Positions 10,103 to 21,578 of a stretch of 64,000 nt of DNA are shown piece after piece. A program made the translations under genes and the position numbers. The notes below the pieces were generated by a model. That model was not told where the DNA came from, searched no databases, and worked only from the letters and a program-made list of their open reading frames with translations. Position 1 is the first letter of the stretch. Every line of letters begins with the position of its first letter. The stretch covers positions 4,588,001-4,652,000 of the forward strand of contig NC_081335.1 in NCBI RefSeq assembly GCF_022539665.2, in the 5' to 3' direction. Origin of the DNA: Daphnia carinata. Lineage: Eukaryota; Arthropoda; Branchiopoda; Diplostraca; Daphniidae.

Positions 10103-13100
10103 ATGATCGTAGTGAAGTCATTGGTTTTCTCCGTTTTGCTCTTGGGTAAGATTCACATTACTTTTAAGTGGACACTAACAAATAGTATCATTGTGTTGAA
10201 ATGTTCTGATGCCATTTTATCAAAATTATTTTTACAACTATAAGTAATTAACGTTCACGGACTGCAAAAGGAATGAGAGTTCCTGTTATTTGTTTGTGAG
10301 TTTGGACCGCGTTACGGAAATTTTAATAACAAAAATTTATTTAATTGCAGGAATACTTGGAGTTGCAGAGGTAGCTTCAACCGTAAGTTTTAAATCAGTA
10401 ATTACCTTTACACCAGTGAAACATCCCAAAAATCAGTTTAATTTTAAAGCCAATTATTAAATTACGAATCCTGATCTTTATCTTACTTCATTCTTATTCC
10501 AACTAATTTTCATTACAGAGAAGAGGGAAAGGTCGTCGTTTACAGCAAAGACCATTGGCTCCTGCCTATCAGAACAACCCTATCCCAGTTGCACAACCAC
10601 AAGGTCCGTCTTATCGCAGCCTTCCAAGCGGTTATCCGACACCTCAAGCATTACAACAACCTGCCCGTCCTATTGCGCCGAGGCCTGGACTAGTTGTGTT
10701 TGGTGTTGGACCAAACTCCCTTCAAATTCCGAATCACTACTCCAGTTATGCTGCGGCCCCTCAACAAACTAAACCAGCTGTTCCTGGGCCAGCGTACGCG
10801 TCACCAACTCCAATGGCGACCCAAACTCCACCTAGGATCCAGCCGGCTACATCTACTTACGCACAACCAGCCTACAATCAACAAAACGTTGAACAAACGA
10901 AGTACAATTCCCAACCGATTCAACCGGCTTACCCTGCTCCATCCCCACAGTATGGAAACAAGATTCCAGCAGCCCAGTCAGGAAACTATCAACAACCCAG
11001 CGCGCAAGTGGTGGCTGTTCCAGCATCTGTCCCTGTCCCTAAATTGCCAGAGAGCGTCCCATTCTACGTGGCTCCAGCAAAGTCCACCGTTTACGGATCA
11101 GCCTACGGAGATAATTCGGCAAGCTATCCCACATCAGACTCTTACACAAGGGGAGAAGCTTCAAAGCCAGTAGAATCCGTTCCGGCATCGTACCAATCCC
11201 CGTCCAAAAAGCCGCAGGAAAATTACGGAACTACTGCAACGACTTCATACAATTCAAAGCCTACCGCAACCTACACTGGAACGAAAGCAGAGCAATCAAC
11301 GGAGGCTTATGGGAAGAAAACCACACAAGTAAAGGAAAGTCAATCTTATTCCTCAACCCCATCGCCCAAAGTTAAGTATTCTACGGAAGCTTCCTATTCC
11401 ACTACTGAATCCAAACCAACAAGTGGTTCCTACGACAAACATTCTTACTCAGAAAAATCTAAGGCCGGCAAGGATCAGTACAAGAAACCCGTTCATCCAA
11501 CTTCGCAATCCTATAAGGAAACAGAGTCTCTGTCGTATGGCGAAAAGAAGAAAGAAATTGATTCTTCATCTCTTCCTTATTCCAAAGTGGAAGCGAAGCC
11601 GGTGAGCCAATCTTCTAAGCAAGATGAGTACAAGGAGTCAAAGCAAGAAGATAGTAAAGCGAAGGCCCCTGCTTATCCTACAGCCGATTCCCATAAAAAA
11701 GGAGAGTACCAAAAAGATCAAAAGGAAGAAGTATCAGTCTACTCGCCGTCCATCTCTTCCACTAAATCGGAAACCATAAACAAGGGCAAGTCTTACCAGT
11801 CTCATACACAAACTGAGAAATCTTATGCCAACAAAGATAAACAGCAGACTCCAGCTTACTCAACCACGCAATCCTACAAAGATAAGCCGCAGACTCCAGC
11901 TTACTCAACAACGCAATCCTATAAGGAAGAGGATGCTAAGTCGTACGGCGAACAGAAGAAGAAAGTGGAAGAGCCAAGCCTTTCTTATTCCGCAGTGGAA
12001 TCCAAACCTGTCATTGAATCTTCAAAGCAAAATGCATACCAAACATCAACAGAAGGCAAGGCAAAGGTTCCTACTTATTCCGCATCCAACGATGACAAGA
12101 AAGTAGAGTCAGTAAAAGAGGTCAAGGATTACAAAAAGCAAGAATCCACCTCTTATGAAAACAAACCTGTTAGTGACTCTTACACGAAACATTCAGCTTC
12201 CTACGTAGAAGAGAGTCAGTACCCAAAACTAGTTGTTTCCACTTCAGCGCCTTACAAGAAAGACGATTCGAATTCTGACTACAAACAGAAACATTATGGA
12301 GCTGAGCCTAGTTCGTCAAAAGCTGCAGCTGTTCCAACTTACGAAAAGTACCCAAGCACTTCGTCAGTTACACAAGAGCCATCCAAGTATCACGAGTCAA
12401 ACTCAAAGACGTACGAATCCAAGTATCCGTCTGTTTCTCCAGCGACCAAGGCTCCAGTTAAAGAAGTAAATACCTATTCCAAACCAACGTCTGATGAATC
12501 AAAAAGTTACAGTTCGCCAGCGTATTCCACAACATCATCTCCATCATATTCAACAGGCTACACGACCACTACTAAAGCATCCACAATCTCTTACGAAGAC
12601 AAACCAAAGGCATACTACACCACTACAGCCAAATATAAAGAGAACTCCACGTCTGCGAAAGTGGTAACACAGCAACCTCCTGCATACAAAAGTACAGTCG
12701 AGTACGCACCAGCTGCGACCACATCGACCCAAAAAGAAGACTATAGGGACCAATACTCTTCGAAGAAGGATACAAGCACAAAGGCACCTGTTGTAATTGA
12801 AAAATCTTACGCAACTCCAACCACAACGGCAAAGTACAATGCGAAGGCAAATGATCGAGTTTACGTTGTATCCGAGCAAGATGAAATCGTAGAAACTTAC
12901 CAGACGAAAGAGCCTGTGTCATCCTATCCGTCTTACCCCAATCCATCGGTAGATGAAAAATTGTCATCCGCCAAACAAGTTGTGAATCAATATGATCCAA
13001 GCGGTCGTGGCTACAATAGCGCATCATCTAGCACATCAAACAAGTCAAGCTACGAAGGTCGACCTGCTTCTTCATCCGCCGCTGATCTTCCGGCGTATAA

Positions 13101-13611
13101 CCGTAAGCCAACCAAAGAGGCCGATATCCTCACCACCTCAGTAGAAGGTGCAAAGGACTCCGGCAAGTACGGTCATGATGGCGTTGACGGTGACTACTCT
13201 GCCATTCCAGGAAAACCTGAAATTGATTATCCCATATATTCAGAGCTGCCGAATAACAAGTTTAACTGTTCCGAACAACAACTTCCAGGATATTATGCCG
13301 ATACATCTGCTCGTTGTCAAGTGTTTCACATTTGTTTGGGTGATCGTCAATGGAGCTTCCTCTGCCCTAATGGAACGATATTTAGCCAACAGCATTTTGT
13401 CTGCGTCTGGTGGTACGAATTCGACTGCTCGAAAGCACCAGCTCTTTATGAATTCAACGAGAAATTGTTTGTCATTCCATCGACGCAACAAGCCCTCGAT
13501 TACGAAGGTGAGCAACGCGCAAAGGCTGTAGCCACTGAAACTTTGGAAGAAACAGGTAAACGGTACGATCCATTAAGTAACAAGAAGGAAACAACTTCAG
13601 GCGCTTACTAA
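10103..13611 (+). CDS. Secreted chitin-binding (peritrophin-A/CBM14) protein A, low-complexity
   Basis: Three coding exons, 10103-10145, 10351-10382 and 10519-13611, join in phase to give 1055 residues. Exon 1 (MIVVKSLVFSVLLL) plus exon 2 encode a signal peptide. The mature protein starts with a basic RRGKGRR segment, then a Pro/Gln/Tyr-rich region, and then about 800 residues rich in Ser, Tyr, Lys and Thr with loose repeats such as SYSKxE and YSTT. At about residues 940-995 there is one CBM14 domain with all six cysteines: NCSEQ, ARCQ, HICLG, FLCPN, FVCVWW and FDCSK. The aromatic WW/F residues of chitin-binding domains are present. AATAAA at 13828-13833 marks the 3' end. A matrix protein of cuticle or peritrophic membrane is the likely role; the Tyr-rich region could allow cross-linking (inference). 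It faces a close paralogue tail to tail at 15537-20008. Confidence 0.9.
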
Positions 13612-14004
13612 GCTCTCTCGCTATGTTGAAGCTAAGAAAATCTGGAAAAACAGGTAAAATGCGTCAGGTGGATGTTCAGTGAAGGAAGTGAGACGCAGAA
13701 GCGACGTAATAACGCAAAAGATTTTAATCATTTTGGAACGATTTCGTCTTGAAATTATTTTCCTTATGTAAAGCATTCATCATATACTATATAGATGTTA
13801 CTACTCTGTACATTGTTTCAGATTTTAAATAAACAGTTTATACCTTGTAACGCAAACCGTCTTTGTATTTAATCTAGGGTACTGTGCTAAAATAAAGAAT
13901 CTCACGGCTGCTATATTATAGCCGAGTTTTACGTAAAGCGATTCTGGCGTATAAGATTAATAATGCCGTAAATAAAAATAAAAAATGGAATCTTTTGAAA
14001 GACT

Positions 14005-14042
14005 AAGCAAAGCCCGTAAAGGGAAAGTTGCGGGCTTTGCTT
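14005..14042. repeat. 12-bp perfect hairpin between the paired genes
   Basis: aagcaaagcccg and cgggctttgctt are exact reverse complements separated by 14 bases. The stem is GC-rich compared with its AT-rich surroundings. The site is about 390 bp beyond the stop of gene A and beyond its AATAAA, so it is not part of the obvious 3'UTR. It could be the end of a degraded mobile element. Confidence 0.6.
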
Positions 14043-14323
14043 ATAACGGGTGACAGCACGTAAGCCGACGGGCAGTAATAGCTGGTGGGTTGCTAAACGT
14101 AAAAAAAATAATATAAACAATATAATAGTATTAAAAAATAATAATAAATAATAATAACTAATATAACAACAAAGATGCGAACTCAAATTAATATAAAAAC
14201 TTAGAGTCGAACCCGTGAAATCAGCATGGCAGCCGTATACTAAGCCATAGTGCCATACTACATTATTACACTGCTGCCTAAGCTACCTATTTCAATGGTC
14301 ACACCCAAAGCAAAATTTGTTTA

Positions 14324-14700
14324 GGATGTGCGGTCCTGGCACAGTGGTTACCACCTTCGCTTCGCATTCTGAGGGCCCCGGGTTCAAGTCCCGACAGCGC
14401 CAATTTCCCTCCCTCCCTTTCCCACCAATTCATCATTCAAGATACGCAAGATTCTACGCCTTCAAGAAAGAAAAACAAGAAGAAAGAAAAACAAGAAGAA
14501 AGAAAAGAAGAAGAAAGAAAAACAAGAAGAGGGAAAAGAAGAAGAGAGAAAAGAAGAAGAAAGAAAAAAGAAGAGCCATGCCTACTATAAAGGGGCTAAA
14601 TGGCGCACCAAAAAAAAAGCCTTGCCAGGCTAAAAATGGCAAAAAAAAGCCTTGCCAGGCTAAAAATGGCACAAAAAGCCTTGCCAGGCTATCGATCTGT
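14324..14700 (+). repeat. tRNA-derived SINE-like unit with polypurine and 30-bp tandem tail
   Basis: The head contains a Pol III A-box (TGGCACAGTGG, 14337-14347) and a B-box (GGTTCAAGTCCC, about 14383-14394) at tRNA-like spacing, followed by gacagcgcca. It does not fold as a clean tRNA. Behind it lie about 110 bases of purine-only repeats (gaaagaaaaacaaga-like). These are followed by three copies of a roughly 30-base unit containing agccttgccaggct (about 14615-14690). Head plus simple-repeat tail is the organisation of a tRNA-derived SINE. Confidence 0.6.
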
Positions 14701-15536
14701 AGTACTGTTCACTACCTTGAAGATCGACCCAAAAAACTGAGGTAGAGAAGGGGTAATCGGAACTTGTAGGTTGTTCGTAAGTTCTCCCCATGGCCTGAGA
14801 GACGGTTCGTGGATGCAGGCAGCTTATCATCGAGTGATGTGACCCTCTTCGATACCTTTTTTTTTTTTTTTTTTCCTAACCTACCTACCGAAGAGAAAAA
14901 CGAACACAACGAAGAAGAAAGAATTCATTTAGAAGTGAATGATGCGAGCGCTTCTTGTAGGGGACACAGCAGGTTATTCATTCAGGTTATTGCAGGTTCA
15001 CATTTTAGCATCTTCCAATTTAGAAAAAGCTTTTGAAAAACACTAGAGGTTTAGGGCAAATAGAATTGTACCGCAAACCGGAGTAAAATACAATTATTCG
15101 TGCGTTTCGCTGTTACGTGTGTATATGCTATGTGTATAAGTATGTGCTGAATGTAAGATGGAAAATGTTTATTTAAAATCTGAAGTAATGTACACATGAA
15201 TAACATTTACATATAGAAAGATGGAACACGTATGCAAGAAACTCGATCGATACAAATGAAATCCATAAATTCTTCAGCTTCTCATTTTGCTAGGTGATTT
15301 TTACACCAACAGACTTGATTGACATTATACAGGCAAAGGTGATCTATCTATTACACAGCGGTTAAACTCATTTCAAATTGTATAGTTGTTCCAGTTGAAA
15401 AATATTTCATTTTCGCATGAGAAGGGCTTTGCTATGTTTCAGAAGAATAAGAGGCTCATTAACGATCTTGTAGTTTCATCTGTACGTAATAAAAGAATTC
15501 TCTTTGACTTTTTCGGGGGCTTTTTGGGCGGAAAAC

Positions 15537-18500
15537 TTAATACGAGCCTGGTGAGAACGGTCTTTCTTTTTGGTTAGTGAGTTCGTCGTACTGTTTACCT
15601 GTTCCTTCCGAATTTTCACTGTTTGAAGGTTTTGTGCGCTGTTCAGCTCCGTAATCAAGGGCTTGTTTCGCCAAAGGAATGATAAACAATTTCTCGTTGA
15701 GTTCAAAAAGAGCTGGTGCTTTTGAGCAGTCGAAGTCGTACCACCAGACACAAACAAAGTGCTGTTGGCTAAAGATCGTTCCATTAGGGCAGAGGAAGCT
15801 CCATTGACGATCACCCAAACAAATGTGAAACACTTGACAACGGGCAGATGTATCAGCATAATACCCAGGTAGTTGTTGTTCAGAACAGTTAAACTTGTTA
15901 TTGGGAAGCTCTGAATAAATGGGATAATCAATTTCAGGTTTTCCTGGAATGGCAGAGTAGTCACCCTTAACGCCATCGTGGCTGTAACTGCCGGAGTTCT
16001 TTGCCCCTTCTACTGTGCTGGTAAGTGAATCGGCTTCTTTGATGGGTTTACGGTTATATGTCGGAAGATCAGAGGCGGATGAAGAAGCAGATCGACCTTC
16101 GTAGCTTGGCTTGTTTGCTGTGTCGGATGACTCGCTATTATAGCCACGATCGCTTGGGCCGTATTGATTCACAACTTGTTTATCGGATGACAATTTTTCA
16201 TCCACCGATGGATTGGGGTAAGACGGATAGGATGGCACAGGCTCTTTCTTCTGGTAAGTTTCTGCGGTGTTATCTGGCTCGGCTACAACGTAAACTCGAT
16301 CATTTGCCTTCACATTGTAATTTGCCGTTGGGGTTGGAGTTCCGTAAGATGTTTCAACTGCAACAGGTGCGCCTGCCTTTGTGTGTGTGTCCTTCTCCGA
16401 AGAGTATTGTTCCCTATAATCTTCGTTTTGCCTTGGAGTAGTCGCAACTGGTGCGTACTCGACTGTACTTTTGTATGCTGGAGGGTTGTATGTTACAACT
16501 TTCGCAGACGTGGAGTACTCTTGATATTTGGGTGTAGTAGTGTAGTACGTCTTCGGTTTGTCTTCGTAAGAAATTGCAGGGGCTTTAGTGGTGGTAGTGT
16601 AGCCCGTTGAATGGTGATACGAAGGGAACGAAGTCGTTGTGGAATAGGCATGTAAATTGTGATGTTTTGATTCATCTGACGTTGGTTTAGATGAGGTATT
16701 TACTTCTTGTACTGGAGATTTGTTCACTGGAGAAACAGACGGATACTTTGATTCGTAATCCTTCGAGTTTGACTCATTATACTTGGATGGCTCTTGTGTA
16801 ACTGCAGAAGTGCTGGGGTACTTTTCGTAAGTTGGAACAGGCGCAGCTTTTGACGGACTGTACTCCGCTTCATAATGTGTCTGTTTGTACTCAGAACTTG
16901 GTTGAGATTCGTCTTTGTTGTGTGATACTGAAGTAGAAACAGCTAGTTTTGGGTGCTGACTTTCTTCTACGTACGAAGCTGAATGTTGTATGTAAGAGTT
17001 ACCAACAGGTTTGTGTTCGTAAGCGGCAGCTTCTTGCTTCTTGTAATCCTGGACCTCCTTTAGTGTCTCTACTTCCTTGTTGTTCTTAAATGGAGTATAA
17101 GCAGGAACCTTAACTTTGTCTTCGATCGGAATTGTGGGGACTTTCCTGGTAGCTGTGGATTCCGTGGAATAGTGATGTAACGGCCGAGAAGTCGTCGTAG
17201 AATAGACGGGCAAACTGTAACGGTTTGATTCACCCTCGGACTTTTGCTTGGAATAGGTGTTAACTTCTTTCAATGAAGACTTCGGTGCTTGAGAAACAGA
17301 TAGATCCTTTGTTTCGTACGCCTTTGGGTACGTCTCATGGTACTTTGATGTTTCCTCCGTAACGAGCAAAGTGCTGATGGGCTTGTCATACGTCGAAACA
17401 GACGCAGGTTTTGACGAACTATACTCAGCTTCATAATGTTTCTGTTTGTACTCGGTTTTAAGCGCAGAATCGTCTTTCTTATAAGATGGCGTAGCTGAAA
17501 TAACTGGTTTTTGAGGCTGACTCTCTTCTACGTAAGCGGCTGAATGTTTCGTGTAAGAGTCACTTACGGGTTTGTGGTCGTAAACGGCGGATTCTTGCTT
17601 CTTGTAATGCTGGATATCTTTTTGCGACTCCACTTCCTTGTAATCTTGGGATGGAGAAACCTTCACCTTGTCTTCGCTCTGAATGATCGGGACTTTCGTG
17701 GTGGTTGCGTAACTCGTAGAATACTGATGCGACGGAAGGTTTGTTTCATCTAAGTTAGGTTTGGAATAGGAATTGACTTCTTTTACTGGTGCATTCGGGG
17801 CTGGATAACCAGAAGGATAATTTGGCTCGTACGTCTTAGACTCGTGATACTTGGATGGCTCTTGTGTAACTGTCGCAATGCTAGGATACGTTTTGTAAGA
17901 TGGAACCGATGCTGGTTTTGATGGGATATGTTCCGCTTTATAATGTTTCTTGTCGTCCTCAGGTTTTGATTGGGATTCGACCGTCTTGTAGGAGTGTGTA
18001 GGAGCGGCTGGTTTCTTGGGTTGTTTTTCTTCCTTGTACGAATCTGAGTTTTTCACATAAGATTCGCTTGCGGATGTTGGTTGGTAAACTGCATGATCTT
18101 GTTCCTTATAATCCTGGACTTCTTTTGGTGATTCTACTTCCTTGTACTTCTGGGATGTAGGGTAAGAAGATACCTTTACCTTGTCCTCGGTTGATGATTG
18201 GTATGCGTTTTGCTTGGAAGATTCAATCTCAGGTTTGGATTCCACTGCGGAATAAGAAAGACTTGACTCTTCCACTTTCTTTTTCTGTTCGCCGTACGAC
18301 TTAGAATCCTCTTCCTTGTAGGTTTGCGAGGTTGGGTAAGCCGAAGTCTGCGGCTTATCTTTATTGTCGTAAGTTTTCTCAGTTTGTGTATGCGACTGGT
18401 ACGATTGGTCCTTGCTTGCGGTTTCCGATTTAGCGTACACTGATACTTGTTCTTTCTTCTCTTCTTTATACTCTGCTTTTTTGTGGGATTCGGCTATAGA

Positions 18501-20008
18501 GTAAGCAGGTGCCTTCAGTTTGCTATCTTCTTGCTTTGATACCTTGTACTCATCCTGCTTAGAAGGTTGGCTCACCGGCTTCGCTTCCACTTTGGAATAA
18601 GGAAGAGATGAAGAATCAATTTCTTTCTTCTTTTCGCCATGCGACAGAGACTCTGTTTCCTTATAGGATTGCGAAGCTGGATAAACGGGTTTCTTGTACT
18701 GATCCTTGTCTGCCTTAGATTTTTCTGAGTTAGAATGTTTGTCGTAGGAACCACTTGTTGGTTTGGATTCAATAGTGGAATAGGGAACTTCCGTAGAATA
18801 CTTCACATTGGGTGCAGGAGTCGAATAAGAAGATTGACTTTCCTTTATTTTTGGGGTTTCAATCGCATAAGCCCCAATTGATTGCTTTGCTTTCGTTTCG
18901 GTATAGATTGCGGTAGGGTTTGAAATGTATGATACCGTTGGCGCAGTTCCGTAATTTTCCTGCGGGTGCTTGGCTGGTGATTGGTACGATGCCGGAATGG
19001 ATTCTACTGGCTTTGAAGCTTCTCCTCTTGTGTAAGAGTCTGAAGCGTGATAGCTTGCCGAATTATCTACGTAGGCTGATCCATAAACGGTAGACTTGGC
19101 TGGAGCAACGTAGGTTGGAATGCTCACTTGTTGCTTGGTGACAGGGATTGGTGCTGAAACAGCCACCACTTGCGCACTGGGTTGTTGATAGTTCCCTGGT
19201 TGGGCTACCGGATACCTGTTTCCATACTGTGGGGATTGAACAGGGTAAGTTGGCTGAATTGGTTGGGAATGGTATCTTGTCTGTTCAACGGTTTGTTGAT
19301 AGTGGACTGGTGGCGCATAATTCGATATGGCAGGCTGATTTCTAGGTGGAGTCCTGGTCACCACTGCAGTTGGTGGAGCGTATGCTGGCGTAGGAACGAT
19401 TGGTTTAGTTTGTTGAGGGGCTGGAGCGTATGCTGGCGCAGGAACGATTGGTTTGGTTTGTTGAGGGGCTGGAGCGTATGCTGGCGCAGGAACGATTGGT
19501 TTGGTTTGTTGAGGAGCTGGAGCATAATTGGAGTAGTGATTCGGGATTTGAAGAGATTGTGGCCCAACACCAAACACGACTATTCCAGGCCTTGGAGCTA
19601 CAGGACGCGCAGGTGGCTGTCGTAATGCCGGAGGTGTCGGATAACTGCTTGGGATAGTGTGATAAGATGGAATACGTGGCTGTGAAAATGGGACATTGTG
19701 GTAGGCAGGAGCGAAAGGTCTTTGCTGTAAACGGCGACCTTTTCCTTTTTTCTAAATCAAGTATAAGTATAAGCATAAGTTTCTGAATGAAATTCACTCT
19801 GAATTTTTCTGAAGAACATTTGTTGATTATTAACTTACGATTGAAACAACTTCTGTGACTCCAAGTATTCCTGCAAAAAAAAAAAAAATTCTTTATCATC
19901 GTATCCATTCAACAATAAAAATCTGAACATCAATTAACACAATTTCAAATCGAAGCGCTTACCCACGAGTAAGACGGAGAAAATCAAAGATTTTTTCGCT
20001 ATGATCAT
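15537..20008 (-). CDS. Secreted chitin-binding (peritrophin-A/CBM14) protein B, paralogue of A
   Basis: Coding exons on the minus strand are 20008-19963, 19870-19839 and 19751-15537, in phase, giving 1430 residues. The structure repeats that of gene A exactly: a short signal-peptide exon (MIIAKKSLIFSVLLV), a 32-nt second exon, then one giant exon starting KKGKGRRLQQRP. The single six-cysteine CBM14 domain lies at about residues 1311-1366 and is nearly identical to that of A. It is 375 residues longer than A. Most of the excess is accounted for by a ~170-residue module (KEVQDYKKQE ... KHYEAEYS ... EPSKYHES ... EVNTYSK) present three times here and once in A, plus a 16-residue unit repeated three times near the N-terminus. 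The polyadenylation signal at 15168-15173 sits in a 3'UTR block also shared with A. The genes converge, so the pair arose by inverted duplication including promoter and 3'UTR. Confidence 0.9.
19375..19518 (-). repeat. Three 48-bp tandem units inside gene B
   Basis: Units at 19375-19422, 19423-19470 and 19471-19518 are in frame and encode a repeated 16-residue peptide of the type APAPQQTKPIVPAPAY. Units two and three are nearly identical. Gene A has a single equivalent (APQQTKPAVPGPAY), so this is a gene B-specific expansion. Confidence 0.9.
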
Positions 20009-20289
20009 TTTTGATTTCTTTAAACCGAAGAAGATTATATCTGTAAAAGAATGTAATACAAATGCAGTATTACTAGATGAAAAATCTCAACACGGTAAAC
20101 ATTTTGCAACGCGAAATCACCACGAGAAAAACAGGTAAACATCACTCATGCTCAACAAACTGTTAATGTTATTAGAATAATTGCAGTAAATGCTAATGTA
20201 AGCTTTTTTCAAAAGGTTTTCCACAGTCTACAACAGTTTAACGTAGAAGTAGATGGGATAGCATTTTTGAACTTATCACAAAACTTACT

Positions 20290-20391
20290 TAATCCTTGTA
20301 CTCAGGTGTTGTTACACTACACTTCTTTCAATCAGCTCTGGAACTGATGTGACTCCATATCGACAGTCCAACTGATTCTTATACTTGCTCA
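20290..20391 (-). promoter_or_regulatory. Promoter and non-coding first exon of chitin-binding gene B
   Basis: Reading the minus strand, GTATAAGAATCA is followed by GATATGGAGTCACA, AGAGCT and GAAGAAGTGTAGTGT, the same blocks as upstream of gene A. A donor (aagtaagtt) follows near 20290, and an acceptor (ttttacag) lies about 34 bases upstream of the ATG at 20008. Together these give a 5'UTR intron as in gene A. Confidence 0.7.
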
Positions 20392-20419
20392 AAATGAAAG
20401 TAGTGCATTTGCTGGAGAT

Positions 20420-21570
20420 TGGTGATGGGGAAGAACTGTCGATTTTTTGTTGATGCCCGTCAGCATTCTGCCCTTAGAAAGATATTGAACCCAACCACAC
20501 TTTCTTCCTACAGTGTGGTGGGTGCAAATGCATGTAAATTTACGTAAAAATCGCTACGTTGTCGAAAAATGTGAAGACCGTGCTATCGAACTGCTTAACT
20601 GCACTAACTCGGGTTTGATACAATTCCAGATTTCGTAAAAAGTTGACGAAATAAAAATTCTGGTTGCAATAAAAGTACCATGTTATGTATCAGAAGAAGG
20701 CCCTTAACTAAACTGGCATCCAAATTTAACGAAAAAATCCAGTATTTAATAATATCCATTGTTTCTAAGCAACGGACTGGACTTTTTATTGCGAAATAGT
20801 CAATCATTTTTACTTGTCCAAATGGTCGTGTAATTGTTTTTTTTTTGTTGTAGGCTAATTGGTCGTCAAACCCACCGCGCAACTGATGAAAGTGCTCAAT
20901 AATTTCCTATGTATAACGGTTGATTTCTTGGTCGAAATTACGGATGACCACGTGAAAGTAATGGAAAAGTTTGGATTGCAATTGGATTGCAAAATATCAA
21001 TCGACTGTTTCCGTAGGCTGGCTAGCGGCCATTTGGTTTTAATATGCTAGAGTATCGTCCCAGTCGGTAGACCACAAGAAAGACATGTCACGATCGAATA
21101 CATTGGACAAAAAAGAACCACTTTTTACCGGCTGATTAGTACTCGATGGGTTTCTCCAAATCAGTCACAACCATATCTGACTACAATCTGATCAATACCC
21201 ACAATATGTAATACTAAATAAGCTATACTTTTTTCGTAGCTTTCATTTTCAATTAAAGGTGCAATACATGCAACCACACAACGGAACTAGAATCGTTATT
21301 CTATTACTCGTTTGTGAAGTACCCTCTATCCTTAAATGTTGTGATATTATTGCTTCATGTTCAAGCGCCGGCTTGGAGACCGTATCCGGTGTGACGACAT
21401 GTAATTGATGCTGTTGACTGCAACATCAGCGAAATTGAAATCAGCTTTCACGCAATAAAGTAGTTAACTGAAGATTAACCGTGAAAATTTTTTGACTTGC
21501 AGCGCCTCTAGCGCCTCGCATCGTCGTTGCCGCTAACCACTCCCACTGTACCCACCTAGCAGAAGAACAA
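20420..21570. other. Intergenic between chitin-binding gene B and POFUT2
   Basis: No domain or splice chain was recognised. It should contain the upstream regions of two divergently transcribed genes. The POFUT2 start site could not be placed; its ATG at 21579 is preceded by a GC-richer stretch without a TATA box. Confidence 0.4.
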
Positions 21571-21578
21571 TTGTGCGC

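Noticed and set aside
10694-13531. Long antisense and alternative-frame ORFs inside the two chitin-binding genes (also 15476-15976, 16058-16675, 19170-19908).
   Set aside because: They shadow the biased codon use of the Ser/Tyr/Lys-rich main frame; the true frame has the signal peptide and CBM14 domain.
14324-14402. Functional tRNA gene.
   Set aside because: Box A and B are good, but the acceptor ends do not pair and the anticodon arm is weak; a SINE head fits better.
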